A DNA stretch of 64,000 nt from JANMZR01 sp040385875 (GTDB lineage: Bacteria; Bacteroidota; Bacteroidia; Cytophagales; Spirosomataceae), in the NCBI GenBank assembly GCA_040385875.1, contig JAZKGO010000040.1:1-64000 (forward strand). The letters are read 5' to 3'. The stretch's first letter is position 1; every line of letters begins with the position of its first letter. The notes beneath the pieces were generated by a model. The model made no database searches. It saw only the letters and a list, made by a program, of their open reading frames with translations, and was not told the origin of the DNA. This document shows, piece after piece, positions 1 to 7,706 of this stretch. Position numbers and translations under genes: made by a program.

Positions 1-231
1 GAAGCCATGCAAGATTATACCAAAATTGTAACCGCCCAAAAAAATTATTTGACTCTATCAACTCTTGGAAATTTTATTGAGCAATTTTCTGATAATGAGT
101 TAGTTAGAGTACACAGAAGCTTTGCGGTTTCTACCAAAAAAATTACAGAGAAAAGAACAAATGAGCTATTTTGCGGTAATTATTTGATACCTATCGGCAA
201 AACTTTCAAAACTGCCCTATCCAATTTCTGA
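1..231 (+). CDS. LytTR DNA-binding domain regulator, C-terminal part (5' end outside window)
   Basis: The reading frame is open from base 1 (E-A-M-Q-D-Y) and ends at TGA 229-231, so the gene starts upstream of the window. The visible 76 residues are the C-terminal part of a LytTR domain: EAMQDYTKIVT matches the usual 'iea..dYt.i' strand and LVRVHRSFAVS is the hallmark 'R.HrSflVn' segment. LytTR proteins bind direct repeats in promoters and are usually fused to a response-regulator receiver; whether a receiver lies upstream cannot be seen. The stop is only 3 bases before the ATG of the next histidine kinase, so the two are almost certainly co-transcribed and probably a cognate pair. Confident on the domain; the full architecture is unknown. 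Confidence 0.85.
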   Translation, partial: EAMQDYTKIVTAQKNYLTLSTLGNFIEQFSDNELVRVHRSFAVSTKKITEKRTNELFCGNYLIPIGKTFKTALSNF

Positions 232-234
232 GAT

Positions 235-2301
235 ATGAAACAAGCCAAATTTTTACCAATGTTTTTGGTATTGTTGATAAGTAATTTTGTTTGGGGTCAA
301 AAAAACAAAATCGCCTTGGAAAATCTCAAAAATGAATTTGACTCTCTGAGTTATATTGGTGATTTGAAAACTGGACAAAACATCCTCAATAAGGCTTTCA
401 AATTGATTGCACCAGATGATATTCAGAATCTTTCAAATTTCAATTTATTGGCGGCCAATCTATTAGAAACCACAAATGCGAGCAATGATTCTTGCAAAAA
501 AGCTTATGAAAAAGCTCTTTCTTTGGCTAAAAAAGCAGGTAATAATGAAAATATAATTGAGTGTTTAGGGCATCTGATAGACTATAATTATGGACAAACA
601 AAAGAACAAAAAAATAATAGATCCGTTATTGGAAAAGAATTGAATTTAATGCTTAAGAATGGTAATAATGAATTAGAAAAAGCTAAAATTCTAGCCCATT
701 TGGAGGTTTATTATAAGGCAGAAGGCAATGATAATGAGTCACTTAAGTCGGCTTTGAAGTCGCTCGAAATCTATAAGAAATTATTTGAGCAATCAAAAGT
801 AAAAGCCGATGATCTAGCGCAAGCTTATTATAGTGTAAGTCGGGCATACAGAGATATGTATCAAGCCGAAAAGCAAAATGAGTACTTGCACCAGATGAGA
901 AAATATTTGAGCAAAAATCCAGATCTATTTATTATTTATTATTCTTTTTTTGCAAGAAACTTGTTTGCAAGTGGTAAAATATTGGAAGCTCAAATGTATG
1001 AAGACAGCCTTACCAACATTTGTAAAAAGCAAACCAATTCTAACAATTGGAACAATGCGCTAGAAGTCAATATCTATTTTACACAGGGCTTTGTGAAGAA
1101 AAATGATTTAGCCAATGCCTATTTTTACTTAAAAAAATCAAATGTAATTTATGCAAAATATGGCTTTGAATACTACGAAGGAAATATTAATTATACGAAT
1201 GGAAGAGTGCTGCTTTTAGCAAAAAAATATATTCAAGCCTTGCCTTTTTTGAAAAAAGGAGGTGAATTTGCCAAAAAAGCTGGCTATGGTGACTTGTATC
1301 AACTTTGCTTGGCCAAAACCGCAGAATGCCTTGAAAAAATAGGAGATTGGCAACAAGCCTATTTTTATTCACAATTGGCTGGCAAAGTAGCTGATTCATT
1401 AGCAACCATAAGCACCGAAAATGCATTTATTGAAACAGAGGCAAAATTTCAAAATAAGGAAAAACAACAAGAAATTGAAATCAAAAATCTCCAAATTAAA
1501 GAAGCCAATTATCAAAAATATTGGTATCTAGGCGGGTTAGGTACCTTGGCTTTAGCTTTAGGTTTGCTTTTTTGGAACTTTCAAACCAAACGAAAGGCCA
1601 GTAAAACAATAAATGATAAGAATGTTGTTTTGGAAAAATTAAATACAGATTTACAAGAGGCCAACCAAACCAAAGCCAAGCTTTTTGGGATAATTAGTCA
1701 TGATTTGCGATCACCGATAAGTCAGGTTTACCAATTTTTGAGGCTTCAACAATTGAATCCAAATTTGCTTTCCAGTGACCAAAAAACTGACCTTTCTGAT
1801 AAAATTCAAACTGCGACTGGCTCACTTCTGGAAACTATGGAAGACCTATTGCTTTGGTCCAAAACCCAAATGAATGAGTTCAATCTAAAAATACAATCTA
1901 CTGATATTAAGCCAATTATCGACCAATGTGTTCAACTTTTAAAGCTAAATATTGAGGCTAAAAATTTGGTGGTTGAAAATAAAGTGAGTGAAAACATCTC
2001 TCAAGAAACCGACCCGTATTTTCTCCAAATAATAATCAGAAATCTTTTACAAAATGCCATAAAAGCTTCACCTGAAAACTGCAAAATTTTAATAAATTTT
2101 AAAAATAATGAACTATCTATTGAAAACTCAGGTGAGCTTTTCACCCAAAATCAATATGAATCAATTATTTCATCCAACCAAAAGCAAGAAACACTTTCAG
2201 GCTTAGGTTTGAAATTAGTAGAGGAACTTTCACAAAAAATTGGCTCAAAAATTTCCTATGAAGCGGTGGGTGAAAATACTTGTGTTAGAGTAAAATTTTA
2301 A
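235..2301 (+). CDS. TPR-containing sensor histidine kinase
   Basis: Predicted membrane sensor kinase of 688 residues. Residues 1-21 form a signal peptide ending near VWGQ. An exported helical region of TPR-like repeats runs to about residue 400, followed by a coiled coil and one membrane helix at about 429-450 (YWYLGGLGTLALALGLLFW). The cytoplasmic part has a HisKA H-box SHDLRSPI with phospho-acceptor H489 and an HATPase_c N-box NLLQNAIKAS near 603-612, then GLGLKLVEEL as the ATP-lid motif. The G1 box reads ENSGEL instead of the usual DxGxG. No receiver domain is fused. It follows the LytTR gene by 3 bases and is paralogous to the next gene, so the partner is likely a LytTR protein. The ligand is unknown. 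Confidence 0.9.
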   Translation: MKQAKFLPMFLVLLISNFVWGQKNKIALENLKNEFDSLSYIGDLKTGQNILNKAFKLIAPDDIQNLSNFNLLAANLLETTNASNDSCKKAYEKALSLAKKAGNNENIIECLGHLIDYNYGQTKEQKNNRSVIGKELNLMLKNGNNELEKAKILAHLEVYYKAEGNDNESLKSALKSLEIYKKLFEQSKVKADDLAQAYYSVSRAYRDMYQAEKQNEYLHQMRKYLSKNPDLFIIYYSFFARNLFASGKILEAQMYEDSLTNICKKQTNSNNWNNALEVNIYFTQGFVKKNDLANAYFYLKKSNVIYAKYGFEYYEGNINYTNGRVLLLAKKYIQALPFLKKGGEFAKKAGYGDLYQLCLAKTAECLEKIGDWQQAYFYSQLAGKVADSLATISTENAFIETEAKFQNKEKQQEIEIKNLQIKEANYQKYWYLGGLGTLALALGLLFWNFQTKRKASKTINDKNVVLEKLNTDLQEANQTKAKLFGIISHDLRSPISQVYQFLRLQQLNPNLLSSDQKTDLSDKIQTATGSLLETMEDLLLWSKTQMNEFNLKIQSTDIKPIIDQCVQLLKLNIEAKNLVVENKVSENISQETDPYFLQIIIRNLLQNAIKASPENCKILINFKNNELSIENSGELFTQNQYESIISSNQKQETLSGLGLKLVEELSQKIGSKISYEAVGENTCVRVKF

Positions 2302-2389
2302 GCTTAATCAATAACATCTTGCAATCATACCTAATCGAAACCAAATACTTATTGACAAAAATATAAATCTGTTTTGCAAATTTAAGATT

Positions 2390-4369
2390 ATGATTAAAAA
2401 AGGCTTGTTTTTGATATTTGTTTTCTCTCTCTTTTTTGAGTCGATCAATGCTCAAATTCCCAAAACTTTAGATTCTTTGAAATCGTATTTGAAAGCAGCC
2501 CCAAAAGACACAAATTATGTGTTGGCTTTGAATGATTATGCATTTTTTATGATTCAGGAGGGGAAATTTGAGGAGGCAAAAAAATCCATTGCACAAATGG
2601 ATGAAATTACTAAAAAATTAGATTTTGGAACTGGCTATTACAAAACCATCAATATGTTTGGTGTGGTGGAATACAGTCAGCAAAATTTCGAGAAAGCCCT
2701 TGATTATTTCATTCAAAGTAGTAAAATAATTCAAAAATATAAACTTCAAAAAAAGTATTACCAAAACTGCATTAGCAATATTAGTATCATTTACGGCAAA
2801 TTAGGTAATCGGGAAAATGCGACTAAATATGCAATGGAATTGATTGATTATCAAGAAAAAAATAAATTAAATCCCTTAAAATCAAGTCCTTACGAACAAA
2901 TTGGCGATAATTTGAAATTCTATAAAAAATACGATGAAGCCTTAAAATATTATAATAAAGCCCTTGCCATTGAAATTGACAATAATAATTTGACAGGAAT
3001 GGCCATACAAGAAAACAATATTGGCAATTTATATGACGACTTGAAAAATAATAAAGTGGCCACTCAACATTATGAAAAAGGGCTGAAATATGCTGAAAAG
3101 GAGAATTATAAATTACTCCAAACTGATTTTTTAACTAACCTTGGACGAATGTACTTTGAAGGAAAAGACTATGCAAAATCTGAAAAGTATTTGAAAAAAA
3201 GCGAGCAAATTTGTATAGAATTAGGGAATGAAAAACCTCTGAAAACGATCTATCACAATATGGGAGAATTATATTTTTCCCAAAAAAAATACCCAATTTC
3301 GGAGCAATATTACTTGAAGGCTTTGGCCATTTCAAAAACAATTGAAGATCCAGAATCAGGTTATAATGCCAACCAAGCTTTGGCCGAATTGTATGAGGAA
3401 ACGGGCGATTTTAAAAAAGCTTTAAATTACAAAAAACTAGCTGAAGTTGCCAAAGATTCTCTGTTCAAAATAGAAACTGCTCAAACAACCGAAGACCTTT
3501 TAAAGAAATATGAAACCACTCAAAAAGAGCAGCAAATTGCACTTTTGAATGAAAAAAACGAGAAATCTTCCCTTCAAAATAAAAGCCTTTTGGGCGGCCT
3601 TGGGCTATTGGCATTGGCTCTCGGCCTACTATTTTGGAACTTGCAAATAAAAAAGAAATCGCAAAAAATTGTGGCAGCTAAAAATGTAGTTTTAGAAAAA
3701 CTAAATACTGAGCTCCAAGAAGCCAACCAAACAAAGGCCAAACTTTTTGGCATCATCAGCCATGATTTACGATCCCCCATCAGTCAGGTATATCAATTTC
3801 TAAAATTGCAGGAGCTTAACCCAAATCTATTAGACGAAAAACAAAAAACCGACTTATCGAGTAAAATTCAGACAGCCACAGGCTCACTTTTAGAGACCAT
3901 GGAAGATTTACTTCTTTGGAGCAAAACCCAATTGAGTCAATTCAAGATCAATCCAGAACCTGTATTGATTAAACCAGTAGTGGAGCAATGCTTGGATCTG
4001 ATGAAACTCAATACTGATGCCAAGAAAATAGAGGTAAAATTCAATATACCGTCTGATTATCAATTGTTTACAGACTCCTATTTCTTACAAATAATTGTTA
4101 GAAACCTTTTGCAAAATGCCATAAAAGCAAGTCCTGAAAACGGTGAAATTTTCATTAATACTGAAAAAAGCGGCCAGATTTCCATCCTAAATTCTGGTGC
4201 AATTTTTACCCAAAAAGATTATGAAAATATTTTGAACAACCCTAAGAAACAAGAAAACCTTTATGGGTTGGGTTTGAAATTAGTTGATGAACTTTCACAA
4301 AAAATAAATGCAAAAATTGTATTTGAAACCCTCAATAACCAAACAAAAGCCAATATTCTTTTCTCCTAA
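2390..4369 (+). CDS. TPR-containing sensor histidine kinase, paralogue of the preceding gene
   Basis: A 659-residue sensor kinase with the same layout as its upstream neighbour. It has a signal peptide (about 1-21, ending NAQ), six or more TPR units to about residue 350 (for example YYNKALAIEI and HYEKGLKYAE), a coiled coil, one membrane helix at about 399-418, an H-box with H458 in SHDLRSPIS, an N-box at about 572-581 (NLLQNAIKAS) and a GLGLKLVDEL motif. The linker and HisKA part are nearly identical to the first kinase (AKLFGIISHDLRSPISQVYQ in both), while the sensory parts have diverged, which points to tandem duplication followed by ligand divergence. The G1 box is LNSGAIF, with Asn where Asp is usual. 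A stand-alone LytTR gene follows 97 bases downstream. TPR kinases of this build are frequent in Bacteroidota. Confidence 0.9.
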   Translation: MIKKGLFLIFVFSLFFESINAQIPKTLDSLKSYLKAAPKDTNYVLALNDYAFFMIQEGKFEEAKKSIAQMDEITKKLDFGTGYYKTINMFGVVEYSQQNFEKALDYFIQSSKIIQKYKLQKKYYQNCISNISIIYGKLGNRENATKYAMELIDYQEKNKLNPLKSSPYEQIGDNLKFYKKYDEALKYYNKALAIEIDNNNLTGMAIQENNIGNLYDDLKNNKVATQHYEKGLKYAEKENYKLLQTDFLTNLGRMYFEGKDYAKSEKYLKKSEQICIELGNEKPLKTIYHNMGELYFSQKKYPISEQYYLKALAISKTIEDPESGYNANQALAELYEETGDFKKALNYKKLAEVAKDSLFKIETAQTTEDLLKKYETTQKEQQIALLNEKNEKSSLQNKSLLGGLGLLALALGLLFWNLQIKKKSQKIVAAKNVVLEKLNTELQEANQTKAKLFGIISHDLRSPISQVYQFLKLQELNPNLLDEKQKTDLSSKIQTATGSLLETMEDLLLWSKTQLSQFKINPEPVLIKPVVEQCLDLMKLNTDAKKIEVKFNIPSDYQLFTDSYFLQIIVRNLLQNAIKASPENGEIFINTEKSGQISILNSGAIFTQKDYENILNNPKKQENLYGLGLKLVDELSQKINAKIVFETLNNQTKANILFS

Positions 4370-4415
4370 AGATTCATTCAGCGATTAAAAAGCTGCTTTG
4401 AGCGATTATTAAAAA

Positions 4416-4442
4416 TTGATAGCTAATTACTTTTTAGATTTG
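4416..4442 (+). promoter_or_regulatory. Candidate promoter of the stand-alone LytTR gene
   Basis: TAGATTTG at 4435-4442 matches the Bacteroidota -7 element TAnnTTTG, and TTG at 4416-4418 lies 16 bases upstream, one base shorter than the usual spacing. The LytTR ATG is 24 bases downstream. This suggests the LytTR gene, and perhaps the fibre genes after it, can be transcribed separately from the kinase. Confidence 0.45.
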
Positions 4443-4466
4443 AAGCAATAACTATATAAGCTAATT

Positions 4467-4775
4467 ATGAAAATCAATAAAAAAATAAATTATCAAAACG
4501 CCGTTTATCTTCAAGCTGCTGAAAGTTACAGCATTGTGTTTTTAGAAACTGGTAAATCACAAGTGATTTGCCGTCCATTAAAAAATTATGCTCCCACATT
4601 GGTAGCAGATGGCTGGTGCAGGATTCATCGGTCGTTCTTGGTAAATCCAATTTTTGTAAAGTCAATCGCAGAAAACAGAACCAATTTATTTTTACAGAAT
4701 GGCGATATACTTCCAATCTCAAGAAGAAATTTAAAGACGGTATTACATTGGCGAAGCATTTATCAATTGCCTTAA
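4467..4775 (+). CDS. Stand-alone LytTR DNA-binding protein
   Basis: A 102-residue protein that is essentially one LytTR domain. The N-terminus goes straight into the first strand (INYQNAVYLQAAESYSIVF) and the core has WCRIHRSFLVNPIFVKSI and LPISRRNLKTV, all LytTR hallmarks. There is no receiver, membrane segment or other sensory domain, so it cannot be phosphorylated in the usual way. It must be controlled by abundance, by partner binding or by a phosphotransfer step not visible here. It sits between the second histidine kinase (97 bases upstream) and the first of three secreted fibre-like genes (48 bases downstream), so those are its most plausible partner and target. That link is inferred from position only. 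Confidence 0.85.
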   Translation: MKINKKINYQNAVYLQAAESYSIVFLETGKSQVICRPLKNYAPTLVADGWCRIHRSFLVNPIFVKSIAENRTNLFLQNGDILPISRRNLKTVLHWRSIYQLP

Positions 4776-4823
4776 CTATTAGAAATTTTTATCTATTATT
4801 TTTAAACAAATATTAAAAATCTT

Positions 4824-6236
4824 ATGAAAAAATACCTTATTATATCTGCAATAATACTTTGTATTTCAGCCACTTATGCCCAAGTTGGCATCAATGCTGA
4901 TAATTCCGCACCCCATTCATCCGCACAATTGGATGTAAAAAGCACAACCAAGGCTTTTTATCCACCCCGCATGACTACAATTGAAAAAGAAGCAATTGTA
5001 GGTAAACAAGCAGGGGCGGTTGTCTTTGATAATACCCTCAATCAATTGAGTTTTTACAATGGAAGCACTTGGGTGGCTGCAGCTGGGGCCAATTTGGCTT
5101 TGCCATACAACCAATCGATGAGTTCAGAAGGTACTTTATTTAGCATCACAAATACTATACAACCCGATAATTCCTATTATGCAGAGGCATTTTCTGCCAA
5201 AATTACTGGTAATGCTGGCACTGCAATTCATGCAGAAGCTACCAAATATAATCCAACTTATCATACTACTGTTATTGAAGGTTACAATAAATCAACAAAT
5301 GGATATGGATTTGGGATAGATGGTAGGCATGATGGCTCGGGTACCGGGGTATTTGGCTATGCTGAAACTGGCTACGGAATCCGTGCAAATGCGGGTACAG
5401 GTATTGGAGGGCATTTTAATTCAAATAATGGTTATGCACTTACCACAGGCAAAGGCAACGTTGGAATAGGCACTTCTACTCCAGCAGCCAGAATGGACAT
5501 AAAAGGCACAGATTATTTATCTCATTTTTATTTTGGTGCGAATGAAGACACTTACATACGTGGAGGTAAAGCGGGTAGCAATGTATTAATCAACGATATA
5601 GCTGGCCAAGGTAATGTGGGTATTGGTAACACAAATCCCGGCTATCTATTGGATGTAAATAGAAGAATAAGAATTAGACATACAGTTGACGGAACCCCCG
5701 ACGACAATACAGCAGGCATTTGGTACAATAATTCTGCCAACGTGGAAGGTGCTTTTTCGGGGATGAAAGCAGACACAGAGGTTGGATTATTTTTAGGAGG
5801 CAATTGGCGTTTTTGGGTCAATAGTGGTGGCCAAGGCTACCTTAATGGCGCATTAATCCAAACATCTGACAAACGGTTGAAAAAAGATTTTACTCATCTA
5901 AATAATTCATTATCAAATATTTACAAAATAAATGGCTATCATTTCAGATGGATTGAAGAAGCCCGAAATAAGGACTTGCAAACAGGCTTTATTGCACAAG
6001 AAGTGCAGAAAATATTCCCAGAATTGGTACAAACTGATGAGAAAGGGTTTTTATCTGTAAATTATATCGGTCTAATCCCGCATTTGATTGAGGCCGTAAA
6101 GGACCTTAAAGATGAAAATAGCTCATTAAAAAGTGAGAATAATTCCTTTAAAACTAATCAAAACAGACTAGAAAGCAGGCTGGATAAATTGGAAACATTA
6201 CTAAATGCATTTTCAAAAAACACTGAATCTAATTAA
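4824..6236 (+). CDS. Secreted fibre-like protein with C-terminal Peptidase_S74 chaperone domain (copy 1)
   Basis: A 470-residue exported protein. The signal peptide covers about 1-19 (ISATYAQ). A conserved N-terminal module of about 70 residues follows (VGINADNSAPHSSAQLDVKS ... YNGSTWV). The middle is a Gly/Asn/Thr-rich beta-repeat region with GNVGIGxxxP units. The end is an S74 intramolecular chaperone domain from about residue 347 (TSDKRLKKDF, with S348 and K353) and a coiled coil of about 40 residues. In MYRF-type S74 domains a Ser and a Lys five residues later form the self-cleavage dyad; the same spacing is present here. Such 'tail fiber domain' proteins are common non-phage surface proteins in Bacteroidota. 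First of three tandem paralogues; it shares long nearly identical DNA with copy 3 in the S74 region. Confidence 0.88.
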   Translation: MKKYLIISAIILCISATYAQVGINADNSAPHSSAQLDVKSTTKAFYPPRMTTIEKEAIVGKQAGAVVFDNTLNQLSFYNGSTWVAAAGANLALPYNQSMSSEGTLFSITNTIQPDNSYYAEAFSAKITGNAGTAIHAEATKYNPTYHTTVIEGYNKSTNGYGFGIDGRHDGSGTGVFGYAETGYGIRANAGTGIGGHFNSNNGYALTTGKGNVGIGTSTPAARMDIKGTDYLSHFYFGANEDTYIRGGKAGSNVLINDIAGQGNVGIGNTNPGYLLDVNRRIRIRHTVDGTPDDNTAGIWYNNSANVEGAFSGMKADTEVGLFLGGNWRFWVNSGGQGYLNGALIQTSDKRLKKDFTHLNNSLSNIYKINGYHFRWIEEARNKDLQTGFIAQEVQKIFPELVQTDEKGFLSVNYIGLIPHLIEAVKDLKDENSSLKSENNSFKTNQNRLESRLDKLETLLNAFSKNTESN

Positions 6237-6264
6237 TTAAAAACTGCAATCTTTTAAAATTATT

Positions 6265-7674
6265 ATGAAAAATATCTTTCTCGCATTTATCACAACTATT
6301 ACTTTATCAGCCACTTACGCCCAAGTTGGTATCAATGCCGATAATTCTGTACCGCATTCATCGTCAATGTTGGATGTAAAAAGTACTACAAAAGCCTTTT
6401 ACCCGCCACGCATGACAACAGCCCAAAAAAATGCAATCGCCAGTGTGCAAGTTGGTGCGACAGTTTTTGATATTACTTTAAATCAATTGAGTTACTACAA
6501 TGGGTCGGCTTGGGTGGCAGCGGCTGGTGGTGGGCTTACTTTGCCTTACAGTCAAACGCAAAGCCAGTTTACAGGTTACGATGGAGGGCTATTTAAAGTA
6601 ACCAATTCTAACCCAAATGGTGATGCAGTTGCATTAAACGGCACTATTACTGGTACTGATGGCTTTGCTATCAGAGCAATGGCCACGAATACAACTGGTT
6701 TTAATACAGGTGCAATTTATGCAACTAACAGTTCAACAAATTCTAATGGATATGGTATTTCAGGCTCACATGCTGGCGGTGGTACTGGTGTAACTGGAAG
6801 TTCTATTTCTGGAATAGGTGTTTCGGGAAATTCAACTACTAGTATAGGGATAAGCGCTAATGGCCAAACAATGGGTGTCCAAGCTACTTCAATAAGTGGT
6901 GCTGGAGTATCGGGACAAGTACTTGGTGCAAATGGATTTGGAGTAATTGGTATTGCTAATGGAGCTTTTTCAACTGGTGCTCGGGGTGAATCTTCAGATA
7001 GCGATGGCAAAGGTGTTTATGGATATGCTACTGGCACAAGAGGCATTGGTGTTAGAGGTTTTTCGGCACTAAAAACTGGTGTGCAAGCCGAATCTAATAA
7101 TGGAATAGGGTTATATGCTAGTTCTGTAAATAATTATGCAATTATTACTGGAAATGGCAATGTAGGTATTGGCGTATCTGACCCCACTACTATTTTAGAC
7201 GTAAAAAGCCGCATTCGAATACGCCATGGTGCTGAAACATCGGGAGTATATTTTGATGGCACGGGCAATACTTACAAAAGTTTTATTGGTATGGAGACAG
7301 ATAATTTATTTGGTATATATGGCTTTAATGGGGCCGGTTGGTCTGTAAAAATGGATAATACAACAGGAGAACTACTGGCTAGCAAAGGGCTTTCCATAGG
7401 TGGAGGCTCAAAAATTGGTAAAATAATTAGATATAGTATTAACTGGAATATCTCTAATGTTTCAGCAAATTCATTTATTGAGGCTACTTTTGAGGTTCCA
7501 GATGCGCAAACAGGTGACCAAGTAATGGTAAATGCGGTTGGTAATCTAGCCCCAATGGTTATTGGAAATTGCTATGTTGTTTTACCAGGCTATGTAAGTA
7601 TTTTTTTTGTAAATAACTCAAATGTTGATGTTGACCCACCAATGCTTACCTATAACTTCACTTTAATTAGATAA
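6265..7674 (+). CDS. Secreted fibre-like protein lacking the S74 domain (copy 2)
   Basis: A 469-residue exported protein that begins like its neighbours: signal peptide ending SATYAQ, then the module VGINADNSVPHSSSMLDVKS ... YYNGSAWVAAAGG. The middle is a long run of short Gly-rich units of the type G[IV]GVSGNS, GVTGSSISG and GVYGYATG, a pattern expected to form a beta-helix or triple-stranded fibre. Unlike copies 1 and 3, it has no TSDKRLKK/S74 segment. After about residue 310 it continues into an unrelated predicted beta-rich C-terminal domain (IGKIIRYSINWNIS ... YNFTLIR). The end is not truncated: a clean TAA follows and the next gene begins 32 bases later. It is 28 bases after copy 1, so one operon is likely. 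Function unknown; a surface fibre is the best guess. Confidence 0.82.
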   Translation: MKNIFLAFITTITLSATYAQVGINADNSVPHSSSMLDVKSTTKAFYPPRMTTAQKNAIASVQVGATVFDITLNQLSYYNGSAWVAAAGGGLTLPYSQTQSQFTGYDGGLFKVTNSNPNGDAVALNGTITGTDGFAIRAMATNTTGFNTGAIYATNSSTNSNGYGISGSHAGGGTGVTGSSISGIGVSGNSTTSIGISANGQTMGVQATSISGAGVSGQVLGANGFGVIGIANGAFSTGARGESSDSDGKGVYGYATGTRGIGVRGFSALKTGVQAESNNGIGLYASSVNNYAIITGNGNVGIGVSDPTTILDVKSRIRIRHGAETSGVYFDGTGNTYKSFIGMETDNLFGIYGFNGAGWSVKMDNTTGELLASKGLSIGGGSKIGKIIRYSINWNISNVSANSFIEATFEVPDAQTGDQVMVNAVGNLAPMVIGNCYVVLPGYVSIFFVNNSNVDVDPPMLTYNFTLIR

Positions 7675-7706
7675 ATTTTAGTATAAAAAATTAAACCAAA
7701 ATAATT

